13,020 bases of DNA, taken from positions 1 through 13,020 of the forward strand of contig CAWULT010000128.1 in assembly GCA_963923455.1 (NCBI GenBank), written 5' to 3'. Below, in pieces: positions 1-5,978 of this stretch. The position numbers and the translations under genes were made by a program. The notes under the pieces are model-generated. The model ran no database searches. It had not been told where the DNA came from and was given only the letters and a program-made list of their open reading frames with translations. This DNA comes from CAWULT01 sp963923455 (GTDB taxonomy: Bacteria; Acidobacteriota; Vicinamibacteria; Vicinamibacterales; UBA2999). Position 1 is the first letter of the stretch, and each line of letters starts with the position of its first letter.

Positions 1-1005
1 CACGGCATCGGCGATCGGTTCGTTGTGGTCGTCGCCGTCGACGAGCACCGTGTACATCGCGGTGATGCTGCCGCGCCCGCGGACGGCGCCGGCGCGCTCG
101 AGCAGCGCCGGCAGCAGGGCGAAGACCGACGGCGGGTATCCCTTCGTCGTCGGCGGCTCTCCGGCCGCCAGGCCGACCTCCCGCTGGGCCATCGCGAACC
201 GCGTGACCGAGTCCATCAGCAGCAGCACGTTCAGCCCCTGATCGCGGAAGTACTCGGCGATCGCTGTCGCGGTGTACGCCGCCCGCATCCGCAGGAGCGG
301 CGGGTTGTCGGAGGTCGAGACGACGACGACCGATCGGGCGCGGCCCTCCGGGCCGATGTCGTGGTCGAGGAAGCCCCGGACTTCGCGACCCCGCTCCCCC
401 ACCAGCCCGAGCACGATGACGTCGGCCGCCGTGCCGCGTGTCAGCATGCCGAGCAGCGTGCTCTTGCCGACGCCGCTGCCGCCGAAGAGGCCGATGCGCT
501 GGCCGCGGCCGCAGGTCAGCAGGCCGTCGATGGCGCGCACGCCCGTGCCGACCGGCGTGACCACCGGGTCACGGTCCATCGGGTTGAGCGGCGGCGGGTT
601 CAGCGGGTAGCGCTCGTCGAGCGCCAGCGGCTGGCCATCGAGCGGACGGCCGAGCGCGTCGACCACACGCCCGAGCAGGGCCCGGCCGACCGGCACCTGC
701 GCCACGCCGCCGCGGGCCACCACGCGGTCGCCCGGGCGGATGCCCGATGTGTCCCCGAGCGGCACCGACAGCAGCACGGCATCGCGGAAGCCCACGACCT
801 CCACGGGCAGCGGCGCGCCGCTGCCGCCGGTGATGTCGCAGATCGCACCGACCGGCGCGCGGGGCCCGGCCGACTCGATGAGCAGGCCGACCGTGCGGAT
901 CACCCGGCCCGCCGCCGGCATCGTGTCGATACCCGGAGTCCGGTCGACGTAGGGCTGCAGCGAGAAGCCCTCCAGAGACGCCAGCCCCTCAGACGACGGC
1001 GTCAC
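1..1005 (-). CDS. fliI: Flagellum-specific ATPase FliI (partial, C-terminus beyond window)
   Basis: ATPase of the flagellar type III export apparatus, working at the cytoplasmic face of the basal body with FliH and FliJ. The minus strand is open from position 1005 to the window edge, giving 335 residues against about 440 usual for the family, so roughly the last quarter is missing. Visible are the N-terminal beta-barrel region (about 30-105), the Walker A loop GGSGVGKST at 175-183, the catalytic-glutamate segment GERGREV at 203-209, the Walker B segment LLLMD ending at D265, and the conserved YPPSVFALLPALLERAG stretch at 290-306. I chose a GTG start that overlaps the end of fliH by 17 nt, because the residues after it already read like the family N-terminus; an ATG at 921-919 is a poorer alternative that would trim conserved sequence. 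No clear Shine-Dalgarno is seen, so translation is probably coupled to fliH. It is the last gene of the visible flagellar operon. Confidence 0.96.
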   Translation of the reverse strand, partial: MTPSSEGLASLEGFSLQPYVDRTPGIDTMPAAGRVIRTVGLLIESAGPRAPVGAICDITGGSGAPLPVEVVGFRDAVLLSVPLGDTSGIRPGDRVVARGGVAQVPVGRALLGRVVDALGRPLDGQPLALDERYPLNPPPLNPMDRDPVVTPVGTGVRAIDGLLTCGRGQRIGLFGGSGVGKSTLLGMLTRGTAADVIVLGLVGERGREVRGFLDHDIGPEGRARSVVVVSTSDNPPLLRMRAAYTATAIAEYFRDQGLNVLLLMDSVTRFAMAQREVGLAAGEPPTTKGYPPSVFALLPALLERAGAVRGRGSITAMYTVLVDGDDHNEPIADAV

Positions 1006-1696
1006 GGGGCACCCGGTCGTCGTCGCCGAGCAGCGCCCGGCCGATCTCCTGAATCTGCGCGTCGACGCCGGCCTCGACGGAACCGTAGTCGGACTCGACC
1101 CGGCAGCCGCCGCGCCCGACCCGCGGGTCGGCCACGAAGCTCACGTGCTCACCGGCGAGCGGACCCGAGCGCGCATGGCTCACGGCCTCGTACTCCGCCG
1201 GGTGCAGCCGGATGGTGACCTGGCCCGCCTCGCTCAGCCGGTCGAGCGCGACGCGAATCATCGCCACCAGCAGGTCCGCGTCCAGCGACACCTCGCGGTG
1301 GAGGACGCGCCGGGCGATGGCGAGGGCGAGTTCCACCATCTGGCGCTCGGTCTGGCGGATCATCTGCGCCCGCACCTGCCGGAGTTCGACGAGGGTGTCG
1401 GTCAGGCGCTGCAGCAGCGCCTCGTGCTGCCGGCGCGCGGTGGCCAGCCCGGCCGCCTCGCCGTCGGCGAACCCGCGCGCATACCCGTCGGCTTCCCGTT
1501 CCGGGGGCGCGGCCGCCGCCGCGGCCACGGGCTGTGGCACGACCGGCCGCTGCGCCGGCACGGCCGCGGGCCGCGCGAGCTGTTCGCGCAGCGGGATCGG
1601 CGCGGACCGGGCCGTCGTCCGCGCCGCGGGCGTGTGGGCCCACGAGACGCCGGTGACGCCGGAGGCGCTCGACAGCCGGCGCGCCCTAGACGACAT
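989..1696 (-). CDS. fliH: Flagellar assembly protein FliH
   Basis: Regulator and stator-like partner of the export ATPase FliI; it docks the ATPase to the export gate and C-ring. The protein is 235 aa. An Ala/Pro-rich linker (about 41-65) is followed by a Gly-spaced segment (GYARGFADGEAAG, 71-83) typical of the FliH GxxxG region, then a helical, charged, probably coiled-coil part (about 87-135). The C-terminal domain carries the family signature around GRGGCRVES (195-202) and VEAGVDAQIQEI (207-218). The start was set at ATG 1696 because GGGGAGG lies about 5 nt upstream; the longer reading frame starting at 1717 has no such support. The first codons overlap the end of fliG by 11 nt, and the stop overlaps the fliI start, so all three are probably translationally coupled. 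Sequence conservation is low, as usual for FliH, so the call leans on both the motifs and the position between fliG and fliI. Confidence 0.92.
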   Translation of the reverse strand: MSSRARRLSSASGVTGVSWAHTPAARTTARSAPIPLREQLARPAAVPAQRPVVPQPVAAAAAAPPEREADGYARGFADGEAAGLATARRQHEALLQRLTDTLVELRQVRAQMIRQTERQMVELALAIARRVLHREVSLDADLLVAMIRVALDRLSEAGQVTIRLHPAEYEAVSHARSGPLAGEHVSFVADPRVGRGGCRVESDYGSVEAGVDAQIQEIGRALLGDDDRVPRDAVV

Positions 1697-2699
1697 AGGC
1701 CTCCCCGGCGGCCGCACCGGTCGAGATCAGGCCCTCTTCCTCCAGCTTCCGCGCGATCCCGACCACGTCCTGCTGCGCCTTCTCGACGTCGCGCAGCCGG
1801 ATCGCGCCGAGGACCTCCATCTCTTCCTTGAGCATCTCGCCGGCGCGCTTCGACATGTTCTTGAAGAAGCGCTGGCGGATCTCCTCGCTCGACCCCTTGA
1901 GCGCGATCGTCAGGCCCTTCTTGTCCGCGCGCTGGATGATCTCGCGCATGCCGTTGTCGTCGACGTTGATGAGGTCGTCGAAGACGAACATCAGGTTGCG
2001 AATCGATACGGCGAGGTCGGGCCGCTGCACCTCGATGGCCTCGAGCACGGGCGTGCTGACCGTCCGTTCCAGGCGGTTGAAGAGCTCGGCCACGGCGCGA
2101 ACGCCACCGTGCTGCTCGCGGGTGGGGCCGCCCAGGGCCTTCAGGCGCGTCTCGATCACGCTCGAGATCCGCGACACGACGTCGGGCGAGATGTCCTCGA
2201 GGCTCGCCATCCGCGTCAGCACGTCGACGCGGAGCTCGTCGGGCAGCAGGGTCGCCAGCTGGGCCGCGCTCGACGGGTTCAGATGCGCCAGAATCAGCGC
2301 GATCGTCTGCGGGTGCTCGCCCAGGATGAACTTCGACAGCTGCTGCGGGTCGGCCTTCTCGAGCGAGGTGAAGCCGGCTGTCGACTGGAACGACCGCATC
2401 ACGCGGTCGATCATGCGACGCGCCGTGTCGGTGCCGAACGTCTTCACGAGAACGCGCTTGGCGAAGTCCATGTCGCCGCGCGCGACGTGCTCGGCGGCGA
2501 CGGCGGTGTTGTGGAACTCTTCGAGCACCTGCTCGCCAACCTTCGCCGTGATGTTGCCGATGCCGGCCATCTCGGTCGTCAGCGCCGTGACCTCCTCCTC
2601 GGAGAGGTGCTTGAGGATCTCCGCCGTGGCTTCCTCGCCGAGCATTAGGGCGACGATCGCGGCCTTGCGGATGCCCGTCAGTGTGGTCTGAACCTGCAT
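1686..2699 (-). CDS. fliG: Flagellar motor switch protein FliG
   Basis: C-ring protein that contacts the stator and reverses rotation; its N-domain binds FliF and its C-domain interacts with MotA. Length is 337 aa, normal for the family. The middle-domain EHPQ motif sits at 128-131 (GEHPQTIALILAHL). The C-terminal torque helix region reads LMFVFDDL (236-243), and the charged positions known from E. coli FliG are kept in type: K268 (LKG), R285 (KRA), E292/E293 (KEE, in place of Asp-Asp) and R301 (IRL). The ATG start lies one base after the fliF stop (TGA-G-ATG). The protein therefore looks fully functional for torque generation and switching, which implies a complete rotating flagellum rather than a stripped-down secretion system. 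Confidence 0.98.
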   Translation of the reverse strand: MQVQTTLTGIRKAAIVALMLGEEATAEILKHLSEEEVTALTTEMAGIGNITAKVGEQVLEEFHNTAVAAEHVARGDMDFAKRVLVKTFGTDTARRMIDRVMRSFQSTAGFTSLEKADPQQLSKFILGEHPQTIALILAHLNPSSAAQLATLLPDELRVDVLTRMASLEDISPDVVSRISSVIETRLKALGGPTREQHGGVRAVAELFNRLERTVSTPVLEAIEVQRPDLAVSIRNLMFVFDDLINVDDNGMREIIQRADKKGLTIALKGSSEEIRQRFFKNMSKRAGEMLKEEMEVLGAIRLRDVEKAQQDVVGIARKLEEEGLISTGAAAGEAYVV

Positions 2700-2700
2700 C

Positions 2701-4383
2701 TCACCGTCCCGCGTCGGCGATCATCGTCTGGATGACCTTGGCCAGGTGCTGCGGCTGCTGCTGCGCCGCCTCGGTCGTGCGTTTCAGCAGCGCCTTGGCG
2801 CGGACGCTCTCGCTGAGCTTGACCTGTTCGCCCTCGATCAGCCGGGCCTCCTCGAGGGCCTGCAGTTCGGCCACCGTCATCGGCCTGGGCGACGAGGGCA
2901 GTTCCGGCATGGCCTGCGCGCCCACGCTCGCCACCGCCAGCTGCGACCCGGTCACCTTCTGCATCAGGGGCCGAACGACGAACAGGAACGCCAGCAGCGC
3001 GACGAGCAGCAGCCCGCCCACGCGGGCGCCTTCCTCGATCTGCGGCTGGAACTTCACGAGCACGTTCGGCGCCTCGACTTCCTGCCCGACGGTCTCCTCC
3101 TGGAAGGACAGGTTCTGGACGGTGATCTGGTCGCCCCTCGCGGGGTCGAGTCCGACCGCCGTGGCCACGGTGTCCTGGATCTTCTTGAGCTCTTCGGGGG
3201 TGCGGGGCACGCGCGACACGGCACTGGTGCCGTTCTGATCCTTCACGACGCGCCTGTCGTCGACGACGACGCTGACTGCGAGCCGCGTGATCTCCCCGGG
3301 CGGCACCACCGTACTGGTCGTGACGTTCGAGTTCTCCTGGTTGACCGTCTTGCTGGTCCGCGTCGATGTCGGCCCCTGCTGCAGCTGCGTCTGCTGCGCG
3401 GGGGTCGCCGCCGGCGCCGGCAGGTTGCCGCGCGCACCGGCCGTGCCCGGCGCCACGCCGGGCGGCGGGCCGGGCGGCGCGGCCGTCACGCCGCTCGTCT
3501 GGTTCTCGTTGAGCTCCTGGAGGCTGACCGGAGCGGTCTGTTGCGGGTCGACCTTGTATTCCTTGACGGTCCTGGACGACTGGTTCAGCGTGGCGGTCAC
3601 GCTGACCCGCACCTGGTCGCCCAGGCTCGGCGCGAGCAGCTGCATCGCCTTGGCGGTGAGGTCACGCTCGATCGACTGGCGCAGCTCGAGCTGCTCCTCG
3701 CCGAGCGGCTCCTCGCCGGGGGCCTTGGGCTTGTTGAGCGGCTTCAGGCTGCCGTCGACGATCGAGACGTCGTCCGGGCGCATGCCACCGCCCACCGATG
3801 CGGACACGAGGTTCGCGATGCCGGTGACCGCCCCCGGCGGGAGCGTCCGGCCATTCCTGAACCACAGCGTCACGGACGCCGTTGGCGGGCGGGACGCACC
3901 GAACACCTCGTCCTTGCCCGGTGCGATGTGCACGCGCACCTTCGAGACGCCGTCCATCTGCGACAGCGTCCGCGCGATCTCGCCCTCGCGCGCCTGCAGG
4001 ATGCGCTTCTGCTCCATCGTGTTCGTGATGTTGAACGGATTCTGGTTCAGCACCTCGTCGCCGGGCTGCTGGCCGACGTCGACGACGCCATCGACGTTGA
4101 ACTGGAGCTTCAGCTCCTCGACGCGGCTCGCCGGCACCCGCACCTGCCCCGCGCTGAGCTCGTAGGGCACCTTCAACGCCTTCAGCTTCGCGGACACCGC
4201 GTAGGCCTGGCCCTCGTCGAGGTTGGCGTAGAGCGTCGCGTAGGTCGGCTGGCTGAGCCAGTACGCGGAACCCGCGACGAGCCCGATCACGAGGACGAAG
4301 GTCACGACGAGCGTGACGAGCTGTCCCGTCGAGAAGGGCGCCGTCAGGGCGCGCATGCGTGCCGCAAGCTGTTCTGGATCCAT
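2701..4383 (-). CDS. fliF: Flagellar MS-ring protein FliF
   Basis: Inner-membrane ring that nucleates basal-body assembly and houses the export gate. The 560-aa protein has the expected topology: a short cytoplasmic N-terminus, a first membrane segment at about 21-44, a large periplasmic part, a second membrane segment at about 455-474, and a cytoplasmic tail ending in a FliG-binding-type helix (HLAKVIQTMIADAG, 546-559). The YscJ/FliF ring-building domains fall at about 45-220, including NPFNITNTMEQKR (115-127) and the SQMDGVSKVRVHIA region (141-154). A low-complexity Pro/Ala/Gln stretch (about 297-340) interrupts the second periplasmic domain, as in many FliF proteins. The ATG is preceded by CGGAG at a short distance. 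It ends one base before fliG, consistent with FliF and FliG being made together. Confidence 0.98.
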   Translation of the reverse strand: MDPEQLAARMRALTAPFSTGQLVTLVVTFVLVIGLVAGSAYWLSQPTYATLYANLDEGQAYAVSAKLKALKVPYELSAGQVRVPASRVEELKLQFNVDGVVDVGQQPGDEVLNQNPFNITNTMEQKRILQAREGEIARTLSQMDGVSKVRVHIAPGKDEVFGASRPPTASVTLWFRNGRTLPPGAVTGIANLVSASVGGGMRPDDVSIVDGSLKPLNKPKAPGEEPLGEEQLELRQSIERDLTAKAMQLLAPSLGDQVRVSVTATLNQSSRTVKEYKVDPQQTAPVSLQELNENQTSGVTAAPPGPPPGVAPGTAGARGNLPAPAATPAQQTQLQQGPTSTRTSKTVNQENSNVTTSTVVPPGEITRLAVSVVVDDRRVVKDQNGTSAVSRVPRTPEELKKIQDTVATAVGLDPARGDQITVQNLSFQEETVGQEVEAPNVLVKFQPQIEEGARVGGLLLVALLAFLFVVRPLMQKVTGSQLAVASVGAQAMPELPSSPRPMTVAELQALEEARLIEGEQVKLSESVRAKALLKRTTEAAQQQPQHLAKVIQTMIADAGR

Positions 4384-4432
4384 CGACTCCGTGTCCTCTG
4401 CGTCCGTCCGGGGTGGCCGTCAGGCCGCGCCG

Positions 4433-4771
4433 TCAGACGGGCATCCGCATGATTTCCTGATAGGCCTGCACGAACTTGTTGCGGATCTGCACCGTGAGCT
4501 GCAGCGCCAGCTCGGACTTCTGCAGCGCGATCATCGCGTCGTGCACGTCCACCGACTTGTTCAGCATCCCGGAGACGGCCGCGTTGGCCTGGGCGCCCTG
4601 CTGCTCGACGCCCGTGACGAGCCGCGCCACCGTGTCGGCGAAGCCGGACGCGCCGCCCGTGGAGGCGATGCCGGTCGCGGACCCGCCGGACGCCTTCGCC
4701 GTGGGCTCGGTCTTCGTGGCCGCGGTGACCGCGGCTGCCGTGCGCGCGAGGGAGATGGGATCGATCGCCAT
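4433..4771 (-). CDS. fliE: Flagellar hook-basal body protein FliE
   Basis: Small periplasmic adaptor that joins the MS-ring to the rod and is among the first exported substrates. It has 112 aa, usual for the family. The N-terminal half is Ala/Thr/Gly-rich and unremarkable. The conserved C-terminal helical part (about 74-112) carries VDVHDAMIALQKSELALQ and RNKFVQAYQEIMRMPV, which are diagnostic for FliE. The ATG shares its A with the flgC stop (TGATG), a classic coupling overlap. The 49-nt gap to fliF downstream is the only real spacer inside the operon; I see no convincing promoter or terminator in it. Confidence 0.97.
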   Translation of the reverse strand: MAIDPISLARTAAAVTAATKTEPTAKASGGSATGIASTGGASGFADTVARLVTGVEQQGAQANAAVSGMLNKSVDVHDAMIALQKSELALQLTVQIRNKFVQAYQEIMRMPV

Positions 4772-5205
4772 CAGCCGCGTCCCAGCTCGAGGGCCTTCGT
4801 GACCAGGTCGCGCACGATGCCGATGGCGGCCAGGTTGGCCTGATAGGCCCGGGCCGCGCCGATCATGTCGACCATCTCCATCGGGGCGTCCACGTTGGGC
4901 AGCGCGACGAAGCCGTCCGCGTCGGCGTCCGGATGGCCGGGCTCGTAGCGCCGGCGGAACTCGCTCTGGTCCTCGACAACGCGTGCGACCCGCACGCCTT
5001 GTGCGCCGGCGCGATCGAACGCGGCCGCGAAGCCGCCCCCGGCCGGCTCGGCCTGCAGGATCACGTCACGGCGGCGGTACGGCTGTCCGTTCTGGGACCG
5101 CGTCGACTCCGCGTTGGCGAGGTTCGACACCGCGGCCTCGATGCGGGTCCGCTCGGCGGAGAGCGCGGTCGCGCTCGCGGTGATGGCCGAACTCAGGGTG
5201 CCCAT
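4771..5205 (-). CDS. flgC: Flagellar proximal rod protein FlgC
   Basis: Proximal rod component exported through the flagellar type III system and assembled between FliE and the distal rod. At 144 aa it has the normal short FlgC size. The N-terminal rod-protein helix (LSSAITASATALSAERTRI, 4-22) leads into a SNLANAESTRS segment (27-37) that replaces the common ANANTTRT. The C-terminal helix (NVDAPMEMVDMIGAARAY, 104-121) is characteristic. The frame stays open far upstream, to 5847, but that extension reads as high-GC shadow through flgB. The ATG at 5205, two bases after the flgB stop, gives the family length and the expected N-terminus. Ribosome-binding signal is weak, so coupling to flgB is likely. 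Confidence 0.96.
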   Translation of the reverse strand: MGTLSSAITASATALSAERTRIEAAVSNLANAESTRSQNGQPYRRRDVILQAEPAGGGFAAAFDRAGAQGVRVARVVEDQSEFRRRYEPGHPDADADGFVALPNVDAPMEMVDMIGAARAYQANLAAIGIVRDLVTKALELGRG

Positions 5206-5207
5206 GG

Positions 5208-5588
5208 CTATCTGCTCTCGTTGATCGCGTAGCGGACGAGCCGGAACTTCGCCGCCAGCGCCGTCTGCGCGGCGGTGAAGTCGCCGGCGGCCCGGGTCAT
5301 CGTCAGCAGCTCGCGGTCGACTTCGACGGTATTGCCGTCGCGACGGGCCGTGGCGCCCTTGACCTCGCTGAGCGTGCCGGGGGCCGAGGCGCCCGCCAGG
5401 TGGCCGGGCCTGGTGCCGGTCATCTCGAGCTGGGTGTCGAGCGCCTGCGCGAACGTGGGCTCGACGGCCTTGTAGCCCGGAGTGTCGACGTTGGCCAGGT
5501 TGCCGGCCGCCGCGACCTGCCGTGCCACGGCCATCGTCATCTGGCGCCGGAGCGCCTCCGCGAGTGCCGCATCGCTGATCTCGTTCAT
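5208..5588 (-). CDS. flgB: Flagellar basal-body rod protein FlgB
   Basis: Proximal rod protein and first gene of the visible flagellar operon. The 126-aa product has the N-terminal rod motif AGNLANVDTPGYKA (28-41) and the FlgB C-terminal pattern GNTVEVDRELLTMTRA (85-100) followed by a helix to the end. The start at 5588 was preferred over an in-frame ATG at 5621 because a purine-rich GAGAGGAAAGGG lies just upstream of it and the extra residues of the longer form are not rod-like. A strong sigma-54-type promoter about 60-75 bp upstream points at this gene, so it is probably the operon head and expressed under the control of an enhancer-binding activator. Confidence 0.96.
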   Translation of the reverse strand: MNEISDAALAEALRRQMTMAVARQVAAAGNLANVDTPGYKAVEPTFAQALDTQLEMTGTRPGHLAGASAPGTLSEVKGATARRDGNTVEVDRELLTMTRAAGDFTAAQTALAAKFRLVRYAINESR

Positions 5589-5647
5589 GACCCTTTCCTC
5601 TCCGTCGGTCCCGGACGGCATGCCTCCGCCCGCGTGCCCCTTCGCAG

Positions 5648-5664
5648 GGCAAGGGCAGTGCCGT
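5648..5664 (-). promoter_or_regulatory. Sigma-54 (-24/-12) promoter for flgB operon
   Basis: Read on the minus strand the site is CGGCACTGCCCTTGC. The GG (5662-5661) and GC (5650-5649) are separated by exactly ten bases, and GGCAC and TTGC are both complete against the consensus TGGCACG-N4-TTGCW. Transcription would start near 5637, leaving a leader of about 49 nt before the flgB ATG. A sigma-54 activator gene lies immediately across the intergenic region, which supports function. GG-N10-GC alone is cheap in GC-rich DNA, but the TTGC and CAC parts are not. Confidence 0.78.
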
Positions 5665-5802
5665 GGCCATCCCGTGAAGCGGCGTGCAATCCCTCCCGCC
5701 TCTCGCGGCGGTCACGACGGCCCACCGACACCGGGCGCCGGCCCGGCGTCCGTGACGGCGCCGGCAGGCCAGGTGTCGACCGTCCGGACACGCCTGGCAG
5801 CT

Positions 5803-5820
5803 CAGGCATGGCCCTTGCTC
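5803..5820 (+). promoter_or_regulatory. Sigma-54-like promoter facing the activator gene
   Basis: The plus strand reads AGGCATGGCCCTTGCT, with GG at 5805-5806 and GC at 5817-5818, ten bases between, and GGCA plus TTGC intact; the T before GG and the C of CAC are substituted. Predicted start is near 5830, giving a leader of about 149 nt before the ATG at 5979. If real, the activator would be transcribed from a sigma-54 promoter, possibly by autoregulation. It is weaker than the opposite-strand site and could be chance. Confidence 0.45.
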
Positions 5821-5855
5821 TCTTCGGTGACGGCCGGCCGACGCCATCGTCCGGC

Positions 5856-5877
5856 AATCAGGTAATGAGGCCTGATT
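5856..5877 (+). promoter_or_regulatory. Inverted repeat in AT-rich leader (operator or attenuator-like hairpin)
   Basis: AATCAGG (5856-5862) and CCTGATT (5871-5877) form a perfect 7-bp inverted repeat with an 8-nt centre, followed by TT-G-TT. It lies downstream of the plus-strand sigma-54-like site and 100 bp before the activator start codon. As RNA it would make a modest hairpin with a short U-rich tail; as DNA it could be an operator. The repeat is certain, the function is not. Confidence 0.45.
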
Positions 5878-5961
5878 TTGTTAGGAAAAGTGCCTGGGAC
5901 CCACGGACGTCCGGCCGATGCCGGGCCCGACGCGAGCGACGGAGATCCGACGGTTCAGGCC

Positions 5962-5975
5962 TTTGACGAGTCAAA
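5962..5975. promoter_or_regulatory. Perfect palindrome TTTGAC-GA-GTCAAA abutting the activator start
   Basis: Two 6-bp arms with a 2-bp centre end three bases before the ATG at 5979. The centre is too small for an RNA loop without opening the stem, so a DNA-binding dimer site is more plausible than a hairpin. It occupies the place where a Shine-Dalgarno would be, and no good one is present, so a bound protein or altered translation could affect expression. The symmetry is seen; the operator role is inferred. Confidence 0.45.
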
Positions 5976-5978
5976 TCA

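Larger units (their letters stand above)
5589..5978. other. Divergent flagellar control region between flgB and the sigma-54 activator
   Basis: This 390-bp stretch contains no credible coding region; open frames crossing it have no start context and no family resemblance. It separates two outward-facing units and holds two sigma-54-like promoters in opposite directions, about 140 bp apart. Between them are short repeated words that could serve as upstream activator sites: GGCGCCGGC at 5734-5742 and 5757-5765, GTGACGGC at 5752-5759 and 5827-5834, and an imperfect dyad GTGTC...GACAC at 5773-5791 with an internal GTCCGGAC. A further perfect palindrome CGGACGTCCG lies at 5904-5913. The part from about 5855 to 5890 is much more AT-rich than its surroundings. 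Which of these words, if any, binds protein is inference. Confidence 0.6.

Noticed and set aside
3420..3500. Repeat-like Pro/Gly-rich coding stretch in fliF considered as an inserted element
   Set aside because: It stays in frame and corresponds to the low-complexity linker common in FliF periplasmic domains; no flanking duplications are seen.
4384..4432. Internal promoter or terminator between fliE and fliF
   Set aside because: The 49-nt gap is the widest in the operon, but I find no -24/-12, no -35/-10 pair and no stable hairpin with a T-tract.
25..4452. Very long plus-strand open frames (397, 478 and 568 codons) opposite the flagellar genes
   Set aside because: They mirror fliI/fliH, fliG and fliF in antisense frames, are Arg/His/Gln-rich in the way GC-rich shadows are, and show no domain motif; the minus-strand genes are unambiguous.
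5206..5847. Upstream extension of the flgC frame to 5847
   Set aside because: It would more than double FlgC, runs through flgB in another frame, and reads as Arg/Gly shadow; ATG 5205 gives the family N-terminus and length.
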